A stretch of DNA of 7,627 bases from Actinoallomurus sp045806665 (GCA_045806665.1 JBJMIW010000297.1:1-7627), one strand, 5' to 3'. Shown: positions 1-6,085, counted from the stretch's first letter. Numbers and translations: made by a program. The notes: a model not told the origin generated them from the letters alone.

Positions 1-70
1 AACCATCGTCACGCTGTGTCGTTCGCCGTATGGTAGAGGCCACCTGCCGACGTAGCGCGGGAGTAGGCAC

Positions 71-946
71 ATGGAGCCCTGGTTCGCCCGAAGATCCGTC
101 GGAGAGCTGCTCCCCGGTGACCACGCGTGGTTCTCGTACGCCGACCGGGAGGAGCAGGACCATGTCCTGGGCGCTTTTCTCCACGATGGCCTGGCCGGGT
201 CCGACAAGGTGATCTGTATCACCGACACCGACCTGCGGGACCTGCCTGATCTGCGGTCGCGCTACCGGCTGGACCCGGAGGCCTGTCTGCGCAGCGGTCA
301 GCTCGCGATCCTGCCGCAGGCGGAGACGTTCCTGACCCGTGGGGTGTTCGACCCGGCGCGGATGACGGCGACCCTGCGGGAGGTCCTCGACCGAACCGAG
401 ACGGAGCGGTTCCGCGGCGTCCGGGTCACCGTCGACATGACCTGGGCGTTAGACCAGGAGAGGGGACGCGACGGGATTCTGGACTGCGAGGCGCGCGTGG
501 ACGCGGCGATCTCACCCAGCACGATGGCGATCGCGATCTGCCAGGTCGACGCGCGCTCATGCACACCCGAGGAACTCACCGCGCTGAAGGAGAGACACGA
601 GGTGCTCGTGGGCGCCGATCCCTATTTCGACGACGGAGTGCTGAGTATCACCCCGACGTTCCATCCCCGCGGCCTTCGGCTGAGCGGTGAGCTGGACGGG
701 GCACGGCACGCCGTGTTCGCCGAGTCGCTGCGAAAGGTCATCGTCCGGGGCGGTGAGGTGCATCTCAACCTCGCCGACCTGCGGTTCATCGACCTGGGCG
801 CGCTCAGCATGACGGCCGGCGCGGCCATGCACCTGGGCGTACGCGTGATCCTCGACAATCCCTCCACCGACCTCGGGGACATCGTCGAGTTGGTGAGCAG
901 CCGGCTGCTGCCGTGGCTGGAGATCGGCGACGGTGAGGCCCGATGA
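71..946 (+). CDS. MEDS domain + STAS domain regulatory protein
   Basis: This 291-residue soluble protein has two parts. Residues about 10-185 look like a MEDS (DcmR-type sensory) domain: G16-D17-H18 followed by a Y/E-rich helix, then a strand ending VICI and a late CQVDAR strand. Residues about 198-285 look like a STAS domain (GLRLSGELD, then HLNLADLRFIDLGAL), the fold of anti-sigma antagonists. By family it should be a sensory antagonist that binds an anti-sigma kinase; the natural partner is the next gene, whose ATG overlaps this stop (ATGA at 943-946), implying translational coupling. At the usual STAS phospho-serine site (ID-S-SG) this protein has Leu242 (FIDLG), so canonical phosphorylation switching is doubtful. 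The ATG at 71 is supported by a GGGAG Shine-Dalgarno at 59-63 with 7-base spacing. No signal peptide or membrane segment is visible. The domain calls are firm; the signal sensed is unknown. Confidence 0.85.
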   Translation: MEPWFARRSVGELLPGDHAWFSYADREEQDHVLGAFLHDGLAGSDKVICITDTDLRDLPDLRSRYRLDPEACLRSGQLAILPQAETFLTRGVFDPARMTATLREVLDRTETERFRGVRVTVDMTWALDQERGRDGILDCEARVDAAISPSTMAIAICQVDARSCTPEELTALKERHEVLVGADPYFDDGVLSITPTFHPRGLRLSGELDGARHAVFAESLRKVIVRGGEVHLNLADLRFIDLGALSMTAGAAMHLGVRVILDNPSTDLGDIVELVSSRLLPWLEIGDGEAR

Positions 947-1866
947 CGCGACTGATCCACCAGCTCCTGATGTACGACACCGAGAAGGACATCCTGGACA
1001 CGGTCGTCCCCTTCCTCCAGGAAGGGCTCAGCGCGGGCGAGGCCGTGCTCGCGGTCGGCACGGCTCCCAACCTCTCCTGCCTGCGGCAGGCCCTGGGCAC
1101 CGACTCCGACGCCGTCGAGTTCGCCGACTCCGTCTGCTGGTACGTCCAGCCGACGCGCACCATCGCCAACTACAGCTCGTTCATCGCCGAGAACGCCACC
1201 GCCCGGATCCGGGTCGTCGCCGAGCCCGGCTGGGACACCGGGACGCCGGCCCAGATCTCCGAGTGGATGAGGTACGAGTCAATCATCAACCAGGCCTTCG
1301 CCGACATCAGCGCGTCGGTGCTGTGCCTGTACGACCGGCGCACCACCGATCCCGGCCTGCTCGACGGCGCGCTGCGCACCCATCCCGAGATCGTCGACGG
1401 CTCCTGCCGCCGCTGCAACGACGCCTACCTGGACCCGGCGAGCGTCCACGCGCGCGTCGACCGTGATCCGCTACCCGCTCCACCACCCGGCGCCCTCCGG
1501 CTGCCGATCGACGATGACGACCTGAGTGCGTTCCGGTCCTTCATCAGCGGTCACGCCCGCCATCACGGCATGTCCCGGCCCCGGGTGAGCGATCTGCTCG
1601 TGGCGACGACGGAGGTGGCCACGAACGCGATCCGGCACGGCCGCCCTCCGATCGACTGTCAGATGTGGCGGGAGGACGACGACCTGATCGTCGAGGTGAC
1701 CGACGCGGGTCACTGGCTACCGGACCCGGTGCCCGGGTTCGTGCCGCCCGATCCGGCCTCGCTGTCGGGGTTCGGGCTGTGGGGGGTCCGCATGCTGTGC
1801 GCGCTGGTCCAGTTGCGCACCGGCCCGGCGGGCACCACCGTCCGGCTGCACGTCCCCTGCCGTTAG
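943..1866 (+). CDS. RsbA-family anti-sigma regulator (MEDS + HATPase kinase domain)
   Basis: This 307-residue protein has an N-terminal MEDS domain (about 1-165; opens HQLLMYD, ends with the typical LCLYDRRTTDPGLLDGALRTHP strand and helix). A proline-rich linker at about 176-183 leads to a C-terminal GHKL ATPase domain (about 190-305). Visible ATP-site motifs are the N box E224-x3-N228 (TEVATNAIRHG), the G1 box D254-A-G256, and the G2-like GFGLWGVRML at 276-285. This architecture is that of actinobacterial RsbA-family anti-sigma proteins: an RsbW-like serine kinase that would bind a sigma factor or phosphorylate a STAS antagonist. The partner inferred here is the coupled MEDS-STAS protein upstream. 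GGTGAGG at 932-938, inside the upstream gene, can serve as Shine-Dalgarno. Its stop codon overlaps the stop of a truncated sigma-factor gene on the other strand, so the original sigma target may be lost. The target and the sensed signal are inferred, not seen. Confidence 0.87.
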   Translation: MTRLIHQLLMYDTEKDILDTVVPFLQEGLSAGEAVLAVGTAPNLSCLRQALGTDSDAVEFADSVCWYVQPTRTIANYSSFIAENATARIRVVAEPGWDTGTPAQISEWMRYESIINQAFADISASVLCLYDRRTTDPGLLDGALRTHPEIVDGSCRRCNDAYLDPASVHARVDRDPLPAPPPGALRLPIDDDDLSAFRSFISGHARHHGMSRPRVSDLLVATTEVATNAIRHGRPPIDCQMWREDDDLIVEVTDAGHWLPDPVPGFVPPDPASLSGFGLWGVRMLCALVQLRTGPAGTTVRLHVPCR

Positions 1867-1998
1867 CGGACCGCTCCTTTCTCCGCCAGTTGCCGCCGAA
1901 GTGCCGTCATCGCCCGCGACGTGTGACTCTTCACGGTCCCCCGGGAGATACCGAGCGCCTCCGCGATCTCGTGCTCGCTGAGGCCGATCGGTTGTCAC
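1863..1998 (-). pseudogene. 3' remnant of a SigE-family (ECF-like) sigma factor gene, region 4 only
   Basis: Read on the minus strand from about 1995 to the TAA at 1863-1865, one frame encodes 43 residues beginning QPIGLSEHEIAEALGIS, then RGTVKSHTSRAMTALRR and a short tail ending AEKGAVR. This is the sigma region 4 helix-turn-helix seen in SigE-family sigma factors (LSEHEIAEALGIS-x2-TVKSHTSRA). About 35 of the 43 codons end in G or C, so the frame was coding. An in-frame TGA at 1996-1998 closes it upstream, and no sigma region 2 or start codon follows; the sequence beyond belongs to the promoter and coding region of the MDMPI-family gene. A full gene of this family would have roughly 120-130 more codons. 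The stop overlaps the stop of the RsbA-family gene by 4 bases (1863-1866), so the original layout was tail-to-tail. Most likely a deletion removed the 5' part. It cannot make a working sigma factor alone. Confidence 0.8.
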
Positions 1999-2003
1999 GG
2001 CCT

Positions 2004-2032
2004 TTGACGGAATCGGCGCGACCGGCCAGGCT
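2004..2032 (+). promoter_or_regulatory. candidate promoter of the MDMPI-family gene (leaderless)
   Basis: A -35-like TTGACG (2004-2009) is followed by 17 bases and a -10-like CAGGCT (2027-2032). The ATG at 2040 lies 7 bases after the -10, so transcription would begin at or next to the start codon. That fits the weak Shine-Dalgarno in front of this gene and the frequent leaderless transcripts of actinobacteria. The element lies just beyond the broken end of the sigma-factor remnant. This is a sequence match only. Confidence 0.45.
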
Positions 2033-2039
2033 TGTCCTG

Positions 2040-2774
2040 ATGGAACCCTCCGACTTCCTCACCCGGCTGCGGGCCGAGAGCGCGCACATCGCCGCGTTCG
2101 CCACGCGCCGCGACCTCTGCGTGCCCGTCCCGACCTGCCCCGGAATGAACGTCGGCGAGGTCATCCGGCACCTGGGCAGCGTGCATCGCGCGATCATCGA
2201 CTGGGTGCGCACGCAGAGCCGACCGGAGGACTGGGACCGGGAGCCGCCCGGCGGCGATGTCATCGGCTGGTTCCGCTCCGGCGCCGCGGAACTGCACGAT
2301 GAGCTGAGCCGGCACCTCCCGGACGAGCCCTGCGACACGTGGTCGCCGGACGACCGTACGGCCGGTTTCTGGTGGCGGCGCATGGCGCACGAGACGACCG
2401 TCCACCGCGTCGACGTGGAGACGGCGTACGGCCCGATCGGCCCGATCGACGGGCCGTTCGCCGCCGACGGCGCCGACGAGGTCCTGTCGCTCTACCTCGT
2501 CCACCGGCGCCGCCGCAGCGGGAATCACCCGCCCGGTTCCGGCCGCACCATCGGGGTCGCGGCCGGAGCACACCTGTGGCGGGTCGCACTGGACCCCATC
2601 TGTGCCGAGGTGACCCGCGAACTCCCCGACGACGCGGACGCCGTGGTGATCGGCGACCCGGCCTCCGTCTACCTGTGGCTCTGGGGCCGCCGCGGCGACG
2701 ACGCCGTGCGCGTCTGCGGCGACCGCCAGGCTGCGAGGGACCTCCGCGCCGCTCTGGCCGCCGCGACCGGCTGA
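2040..2774 (+). CDS. maleylpyruvate isomerase-family mycothiol-dependent enzyme
   Basis: This 244-residue protein has an N-terminal DinB-like four-helix bundle (about 5-125) and a C-terminal MDMPI_C-like alpha/beta domain (about 145-240, ending PASVYLWLWGRR and a DLRAALAAA helix). The N-terminal domain carries a candidate metal site: H44 in VIRHLGSVHR plus E118 and H122 in AHETTVHR. The E-x3-H spacing matches the zinc ligands of the Corynebacterium mycothiol-dependent maleylpyruvate isomerase. Family members use mycothiol as cofactor, but most paralogs are not maleylpyruvate isomerases and there is no aromatic-catabolism neighbour here, so the substrate is unknown. The reading frame is open back to 1665, but MEPSDFLTRLRAESA is a typical family start and the upstream part overlaps the RsbA gene and the sigma remnant. 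Transcription is probably separate from the regulator pair, via the promoter at 2004-2032. Soluble, cytoplasmic, with no signal peptide seen. Confidence 0.82.
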   Translation: MEPSDFLTRLRAESAHIAAFATRRDLCVPVPTCPGMNVGEVIRHLGSVHRAIIDWVRTQSRPEDWDREPPGGDVIGWFRSGAAELHDELSRHLPDEPCDTWSPDDRTAGFWWRRMAHETTVHRVDVETAYGPIGPIDGPFAADGADEVLSLYLVHRRRRSGNHPPGSGRTIGVAAGAHLWRVALDPICAEVTRELPDDADAVVIGDPASVYLWLWGRRGDDAVRVCGDRQAARDLRAALAAATG

Positions 2775-3052
2775 TGCCGGCCGTCGACCGACCTGGGCGT
2801 TGGCCGGTTGCGATCCAAATGCTCGGAGAAGGCGGCCGTACGGCGGGAGTTCTTCCGGCAACCTGGTGATTTGCCGAGGCCGCGGCCGTGCGTTCACCGA
2901 GCGTTCGGTACGCCCTGATCCTGAAACCCAGGGGCCCGGAGACCGAACTGACTGATCATCGAGCGGCTCACCACCCGCGGCGGAGATCGACGCGCTGATC
3001 ACCAGGGTGGTCGAGCGTGTGCTGCCGCCCGCCGGACGGTGAGCCCCGACCG
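2775..3052. other. convergent intergenic gap with a possible coding relic
   Basis: This gap separates two convergent genes. It has no intact gene and no convincing terminator with a T tract. A weak 7-bp stem (2776-2782 with 2802-2808) lies just after the MDMPI stop, and a short inverted repeat ACCGA-N4-TCGGT lies at 2896-2909. At 2956-3042 a plus-strand frame without a start codon reads ...AAEIDALITRVVERVLPPAGR and then stops; the sequence just upstream reads LIIERLTTRG in a neighbouring frame. It looks like the worn C-terminus of an unidentified gene, but it is too short to assign. Confidence 0.35.
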
Positions 3053-3649
3053 TCAGCCCCTCTGCTCCGCCCGCACGCGGATCCGGTCCGCGAGGGCGGT
3101 GAAGGCCTTGCCGCGGTGGCTGATGGCGTCCTTCTCCTCCGGGCTCAGCTCCGCGGTCGTGCGGGTGTCGCCCTCGGGCACGAAGATCGGGTCGTAGCCG
3201 AAGCCGGCCGTGCCGCGCGGCGCGTCGATCACGACGCCGTCCATGTGGCCCTCGACGGTGTCCTCCTCGCCGGACGGCCAGGCGATGGCGGCCGCGCACA
3301 CGAACCGCGCGCCCCGGTGCTCGGGCGCGACGTCGGACAGCTGGCCGAGCAGCAGGTCGAGGTTGGCCTGGTCGTCGCCGTGCCGGCCGGCCCAGCGGGC
3401 GGAGAACACCCCGGGCATGCCGTTCATGGCGTCCACGCACAGGCCGGAGTCGTCGGCGACGGCGGGCAGCCCGGTGTGCGCTGCGATGGCGCGGGCCTTG
3501 AGCAGGGCGTTGCCCACGAACGTCAGCTCGGTCTCGGGGACCTCCGGCGCGTCCGGGAACTCGTCGAGGCCGACCACGTCGATGCCGTCGAGGATCCGGC
3601 GCAGCTCGGCGACCTTCCCCTGGTTGCGGGTGGCGAGCACGACCTTCAT
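3053..3649 (-). CDS. rdgB: XTP/dITP pyrophosphatase (non-canonical purine NTP pyrophosphatase)
   Basis: This 198-residue protein of the HAM1/RdgB family hydrolyses dITP, XTP and ITP to monophosphates plus pyrophosphate, keeping deaminated purines out of nucleic acids in the cytoplasm. Motifs in order are the nucleotide-binding ATRNQGK at 6-12, PETELTF with E39 at the position of E. coli Glu41, the catalytic acidic motif ADDSGL at 65-70 (D66/D67), GMPGVFSARW at 77-86, the base-recognition GFGYDPIF at 149-156, and SHRGKA at 177-182. The length is normal for the family. The frame is open for 14 more codons upstream, but the ATG at 3647-3649 gives the standard MKVVLATRN start and overlaps the rph stop as ATGA, so it is translationally coupled and is the last gene of the run. 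A family Glu in the usual F-x-ENA motif is Gly46 here (FVGNA), which I treat as lineage variation. Confidence 0.96.
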   Translation of the reverse strand: MKVVLATRNQGKVAELRRILDGIDVVGLDEFPDAPEVPETELTFVGNALLKARAIAAHTGLPAVADDSGLCVDAMNGMPGVFSARWAGRHGDDQANLDLLLGQLSDVAPEHRGARFVCAAAIAWPSGEEDTVEGHMDGVVIDAPRGTAGFGYDPIFVPEGDTRTTAELSPEEKDAISHRGKAFTALADRIRVRAEQRG

Positions 3650-4365
3650 GACTCGAGCGTCTCCTGCTGGATGCGGGTGAGCTCGGCGCATCCGCCGACC
3701 GCGAGGTCCACGAGGGCGTCGAGCTCGGCGCGGTCGAACGGCTGCCCCTCGGCCGTGCCCTGCACCTCGACGAAGCGGCCGTCACCGGTGCACACGACGT
3801 TCATGTCGGTCTCGGCGGCGACGTCCTCTTCGTAGCAGAGGTCCAGCCGGGGCTCGCCGTCGATGACGCCCACGCTGACCGCCGCGACGGAGCCGACGAG
3901 CGGGCTGGACCTCAGCAGCTTGCGCTCGCGCATCCAGCCGATCGCGTCGGCCAGGGCGACGTACGCGCCGGTGATCGCGGCGGTGCGAGTGCCGCCGTCG
4001 GCCTCCAGCACGTCGCAGTCGAGGATGATGGTGTTCTCCCCGAGCGCCTTGTAGTCGACGCAGGCCCGCAGCGACCGGCCGATGAGACGGGAGATCTCGT
4101 GCGTGCGACCGCCGATCTTGCCCCTGACCGACTCGCGGTCGTTACGGGTGTTGGTCGCGCGCGGCAGCATGGCGTACTCCGCCGTCACCCAGCCGAGTCC
4201 GGAGTCGCGGCGCCAGCGCGGCACGTTGGTCTGGACGGACGCGGCGCACAGCACCCGCGTGCGGCCGAACTCCACCAGCACGGAGCCCTCGGCGTGGGAG
4301 AGCCAGCCGCGCTGGATACGGATGGGACGAAGCTGGTCGGCTGACCGACCGTCGGGGCGAGCCAT
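3646..4365 (-). CDS. rph: ribonuclease PH
   Basis: This 239-residue phosphorolytic 3'-5' exoribonuclease trims the extra 3' nucleotides of tRNA precursors, using phosphate and releasing nucleoside diphosphates. It normally acts as a hexamer. Visible family motifs are RPIRIQRGWLSHAEGSVL near the N-terminus, AEYAMLPRATNTRN at 62-75, GGRTHEISRLIGRSLRA at 85-101, the DCDVLEADGGTRTAA block with phosphate-binding R127, and the DLCYEEDVAAETDMNVV stretch carrying acidic metal-ligand residues (about D175, E179-E180-D181). The length is typical of the full family. It follows the MBL phosphodiesterase gene after a 36-base gap and overlaps rdgB by 4 bases; rph-rdgB pairing is common in actinobacteria. 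No Shine-Dalgarno precedes the ATG. Instead a TAGGGT -10-like hexamer lies 7 bases upstream, suggesting that a leaderless transcript may also start here. Confidence 0.97.
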   Translation of the reverse strand: MARPDGRSADQLRPIRIQRGWLSHAEGSVLVEFGRTRVLCAASVQTNVPRWRRDSGLGWVTAEYAMLPRATNTRNDRESVRGKIGGRTHEISRLIGRSLRACVDYKALGENTIILDCDVLEADGGTRTAAITGAYVALADAIGWMRERKLLRSSPLVGSVAAVSVGVIDGEPRLDLCYEEDVAAETDMNVVCTGDGRFVEVQGTAEGQPFDRAELDALVDLAVGGCAELTRIQQETLES

Positions 4366-4372
4366 GGGGTCA

Positions 4373-4378
4373 ACCCTA
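4373..4378 (-). promoter_or_regulatory. candidate -10 element for a leaderless rph transcript
   Basis: On the minus strand TAGGGT, a good actinobacterial -10, ends 7 bases before the rph ATG, which places the transcription start at the start codon. There is no Shine-Dalgarno in this gap and no clear -35 17-18 bases further up, so this is a one-box prediction. If real, rph-rdgB can be transcribed independently of murI and the phosphodiesterase gene. Confidence 0.4.
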
Positions 4379-4401
4379 TCCAGCGCCGCCGACCGGAACG
4401 G

Positions 4402-5151
4402 CTAGAGCTCGTACACCGCGTCCTGGTAGGCCAGCTCGATCGGGCCGCGGTAGCGGCTGGACTTGGCCTCGGCGAGGGTGTTCGCCGAGTCGTTCCAGGG
4501 GACGAGGTGGGTGAGCACGAGCCTGCCCGCGCCCGCCCGGGCGGCGTGCTCCCCCGCCTGCCGCGCCGTGAGGTGCAGGTCGGACGGCAGATCGGGCCGG
4601 TCGAGGAATGACGCCTCCGCCAGCAGGAGGTCGACCCCGCAGGCCAGCTGGACGAGCTCGTCGCACGCGCCCGTGTCGCCGGAGTAGGCGATCGCCGCGC
4701 CGCCGTGCTCGACGCGGAAGCCGAACGCCTCGACGGGGTGGCTCATCGGCGCCGTGGTGATGCTGAACGGCCCCAGCCGGAACGTTCCGGTGCGCACTGT
4801 GTGGAAGTCGAAGGCCTGCCGCATCCCCGGGTCCAGGTCCAGGTCGTAGGCGCGCGCCATCCGGTCGGCGACGCCCTCGGGGCCGTACACCGGGATCCGC
4901 GGCTTCGGGCCGCCCGGCGCGTACGTACGGGCGACCCAGTATCCGCACAGGTCGAGACAGTGGTCCGCGTGGAGATGCGACAGCAGGACCGCGTCGATGT
5001 CGTACAGCCCGATGTGGCGCTGGAGAGGGCCGAGGGCTCCGTTGCCGAGGTCGAGCAGGATCGCGAAGCCGTCGGCCTCGACGAGATAGCAGGACGCCGG
5101 ACTGTCCGGACCGGGGAAGCTCCCCGAACAGCCGATCACCGTGAGCCGCAC
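4402..5151 (-). CDS. metallo-beta-lactamase-fold phosphodiesterase, Rv1339-like
   Basis: This 249-residue MBL-fold hydrolase carries the dinuclear zinc motif H59-x-H61-x-D63-H64 (SHLHADHCLD), then H138 (APMSHPVE), bridging D159 (SGDTG), H193 (LHLTARQAGEHA, resembling the RNase Z/cyclic phosphodiesterase His motif) and H215 (LTHL). It is short and has no obvious tRNA-binding arm, so tRNase Z activity is less likely. Its place between murI and rph equals that of M. tuberculosis Rv1339, which has been reported to degrade cAMP. I therefore infer a cytoplasmic cyclic-nucleotide or small-phosphodiester hydrolase. The start is GTG, fixed by a perfect AGGAGG 7 bases upstream and by the family N-terminus RLTVIGCSGSFPGP. 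The gap to murI is only 11 bases, so the two are surely cotranscribed. The fold and metal site are firm; the substrate is inferred from synteny. Confidence 0.92.
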   Translation of the reverse strand: MRLTVIGCSGSFPGPDSPASCYLVEADGFAILLDLGNGALGPLQRHIGLYDIDAVLLSHLHADHCLDLCGYWVARTYAPGGPKPRIPVYGPEGVADRMARAYDLDLDPGMRQAFDFHTVRTGTFRLGPFSITTAPMSHPVEAFGFRVEHGGAAIAYSGDTGACDELVQLACGVDLLLAEASFLDRPDLPSDLHLTARQAGEHAARAGAGRLVLTHLVPWNDSANTLAEAKSSRYRGPIELAYQDAVYEL

Positions 5152-5158
5152 GGGCCGA

Positions 5159-5164
5159 CCTCCT
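5159..5164 (-). promoter_or_regulatory. strong Shine-Dalgarno overlapping the murI stop, fixing the GTG start of the MBL gene
   Basis: The minus strand reads TTAGGAGGTCGGCCC before GTG at 5151-5149. AGGAGG is the full consensus with 7-base spacing, and it overlaps the TAG stop of murI. It decides the non-ATG start of the phosphodiesterase gene and suggests that ribosomes finishing murI can reinitiate. It is the strongest Shine-Dalgarno sequence in the window. Confidence 0.9.
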
Positions 5165-5981
5165 AACGAGCCGTGAACGGAATGCCGACGAACGCGGTTT
5201 CGACGAGCCCGATCTCCGGGCCGAGGAAGCGGCGGCCGAGGACGCCGAAGGGCGTCGGGTCTCCGGTCGCCAGGAAGCGGTGGCGGGGCTCCGGAGAGCC
5301 CTCCTCCCGGGCCAGGCGACGGTCGTGCAACACGCGGTAGACGTCCTTGGCGGTCTCGTCGGCACTTGATACGAGGGTTACCCCGTCACCGGCGACGTAT
5401 GAGATGGCGCCGGTCAGCAACGGATAATGCGTGCAGCCGAGGATGAGGGTGTCGCAACCCGCGTCGAGAATCGGCTCAAGGTAGCCGCGCGCGACGTCGA
5501 GGAGTTCGTCGCTCATGGTGATGCCCCGCTCCACGAACTCTACGAAACGCGGACAGGCCACACTTGTCAGTGTCACATGAGGCGCAGCGGCGAAAGCGTC
5601 GTCGTACGACCGGCTGGTCACGGTCGCAGGAGTGGCCACGAGCCCCACGCGGCCCGTACGGCTGGCGCTGACCGCCGCGCGTACGGCCGGGAGGATCACC
5701 TCGACGACCGGGACGTCGTAGCGCTCCCGGGCGTCGCGCAGGACGGCGGAGCTGGCGCTGTTGCAGGCGATGACGAGCATCTTCACGCCCTCGGCCACGA
5801 GGTGGTCGAGCACTTCCAGGGCGTAAGCACGGAGTTCGGCGATCGGCTTCGGCCCGTACGGGAAGCGGGCGGTGTCGGCGACGTAGATCACCGATTCGTT
5901 CGGCAACTGGTCCAGGATGGCGCGGGCGACGGTCAGCCCGCCGACTCCGCTGTCGAAGATCCCGATTGGCGCGTCAGGCAT
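5163..5981 (-). CDS. murI: glutamate racemase
   Basis: This 272-residue cofactor-independent racemase interconverts L- and D-glutamate, supplying D-Glu for peptidoglycan stem peptides in the cytoplasm. Signature motifs are GIFDSGVGGLTVAR with D10-S11, YVADTARFPYG at 33-43, the first catalytic cysteine C73 in IACNSAS, and the second catalytic cysteine C183 with H185 in LGCTHYPLL. The length matches the family. The frame is open 19 codons further upstream, but the arginine-rich extension is not family-like and the ATG at 5979-5981 (MPDAPIGIFDSG) is. No good Shine-Dalgarno precedes it. A TAGCCT -10-like box ends 8 bases before the ATG, again suggesting a leaderless transcript. murI begins the tight murI-MBL-rph-rdgB run and is separated from the thioesterase gene by 104 bases containing a palindrome. 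Confidence 0.97.
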   Translation of the reverse strand: MPDAPIGIFDSGVGGLTVARAILDQLPNESVIYVADTARFPYGPKPIAELRAYALEVLDHLVAEGVKMLVIACNSASSAVLRDARERYDVPVVEVILPAVRAAVSASRTGRVGLVATPATVTSRSYDDAFAAAPHVTLTSVACPRFVEFVERGITMSDELLDVARGYLEPILDAGCDTLILGCTHYPLLTGAISYVAGDGVTLVSSADETAKDVYRVLHDRRLAREEGSPEPRHRFLATGDPTPFGVLGRRFLGPEIGLVETAFVGIPFTAR

Positions 5982-5989
5982 GATGCAAC

Positions 5990-5995
5990 AGGCTA
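5990..5995 (-). promoter_or_regulatory. weak candidate -10 element of murI
   Basis: TAGCCT on the minus strand lies 8 bases upstream of the murI ATG, which would give a leaderless or nearly leaderless mRNA. No recognisable -35 was found 16-19 bases further upstream. It is supported only by the hexamer, its spacing and the absence of a Shine-Dalgarno. Confidence 0.3.
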
Positions 5996-6033
5996 AGAGA
6001 CCATGGCGGCGTCGGCGGCCGGATGCGCCGCAC

Positions 6034-6046
6034 ATCACAGTGTGAT
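6034..6046. promoter_or_regulatory. perfect inverted repeat upstream of murI (possible operator)
   Basis: ATCACA-G-TGTGAT is a perfect 6-base-arm inverted repeat centred 59 bases upstream of the murI start, in the gap between the thioesterase stop and murI. It is AT-rich relative to its surroundings. The arms resemble halves of CRP/FNR- or GntR-type operators, but the single-base spacing does not match the standard CRP site (TGTGA-N6-TCACA). It could be a regulator site for murI or a small hairpin; the regulator is unknown. Confidence 0.35.
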
Positions 6047-6085
6047 TTCCGGCCCTTTACGGCGCCCGCTTCCGGGCCAGAGAAA

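Noticed and set aside
6..34. Possible promoter for the MEDS-STAS gene (TATGGT at 29-34)
   Set aside because: The -35 position (TCGTCA) is poor and no stress-sigma pattern fits; the window starts too close to judge.
2776..2808. 7-bp stem with 19-base loop after the MDMPI stop as a terminator
   Set aside because: The stem is short with one G-T pair, the loop is long and there is no T tract; not distinguishable from chance in GC-rich DNA.
3035..3054. 6-bp inverted repeat overlapping the rdgB stop as operon terminator
   Set aside because: GACGGT/ACCGTC with an 8-base loop is short, overlaps the stop codon and has no T tract downstream on the minus strand.
1995..3785. 596-codon open frame on the minus strand
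   Set aside because: It lies antisense to the MDMPI gene and out of frame within rdgB and rph; it is Arg/Pro/Ala-rich, has no domain, and is a typical high-GC shadow.
3017..3835. 272-codon plus-strand frame opposite rdgB/rph
   Set aside because: Its composition is that of the complement of two well-supported genes, and it has no recognisable motif or ribosome site.
6064..6077. GCCCG-CTTC-CGGGC mini hairpin after the thioesterase stop
   Set aside because: Only 5 bp and no T tract; too weak to call a terminator, though it may contribute to transcript ends.
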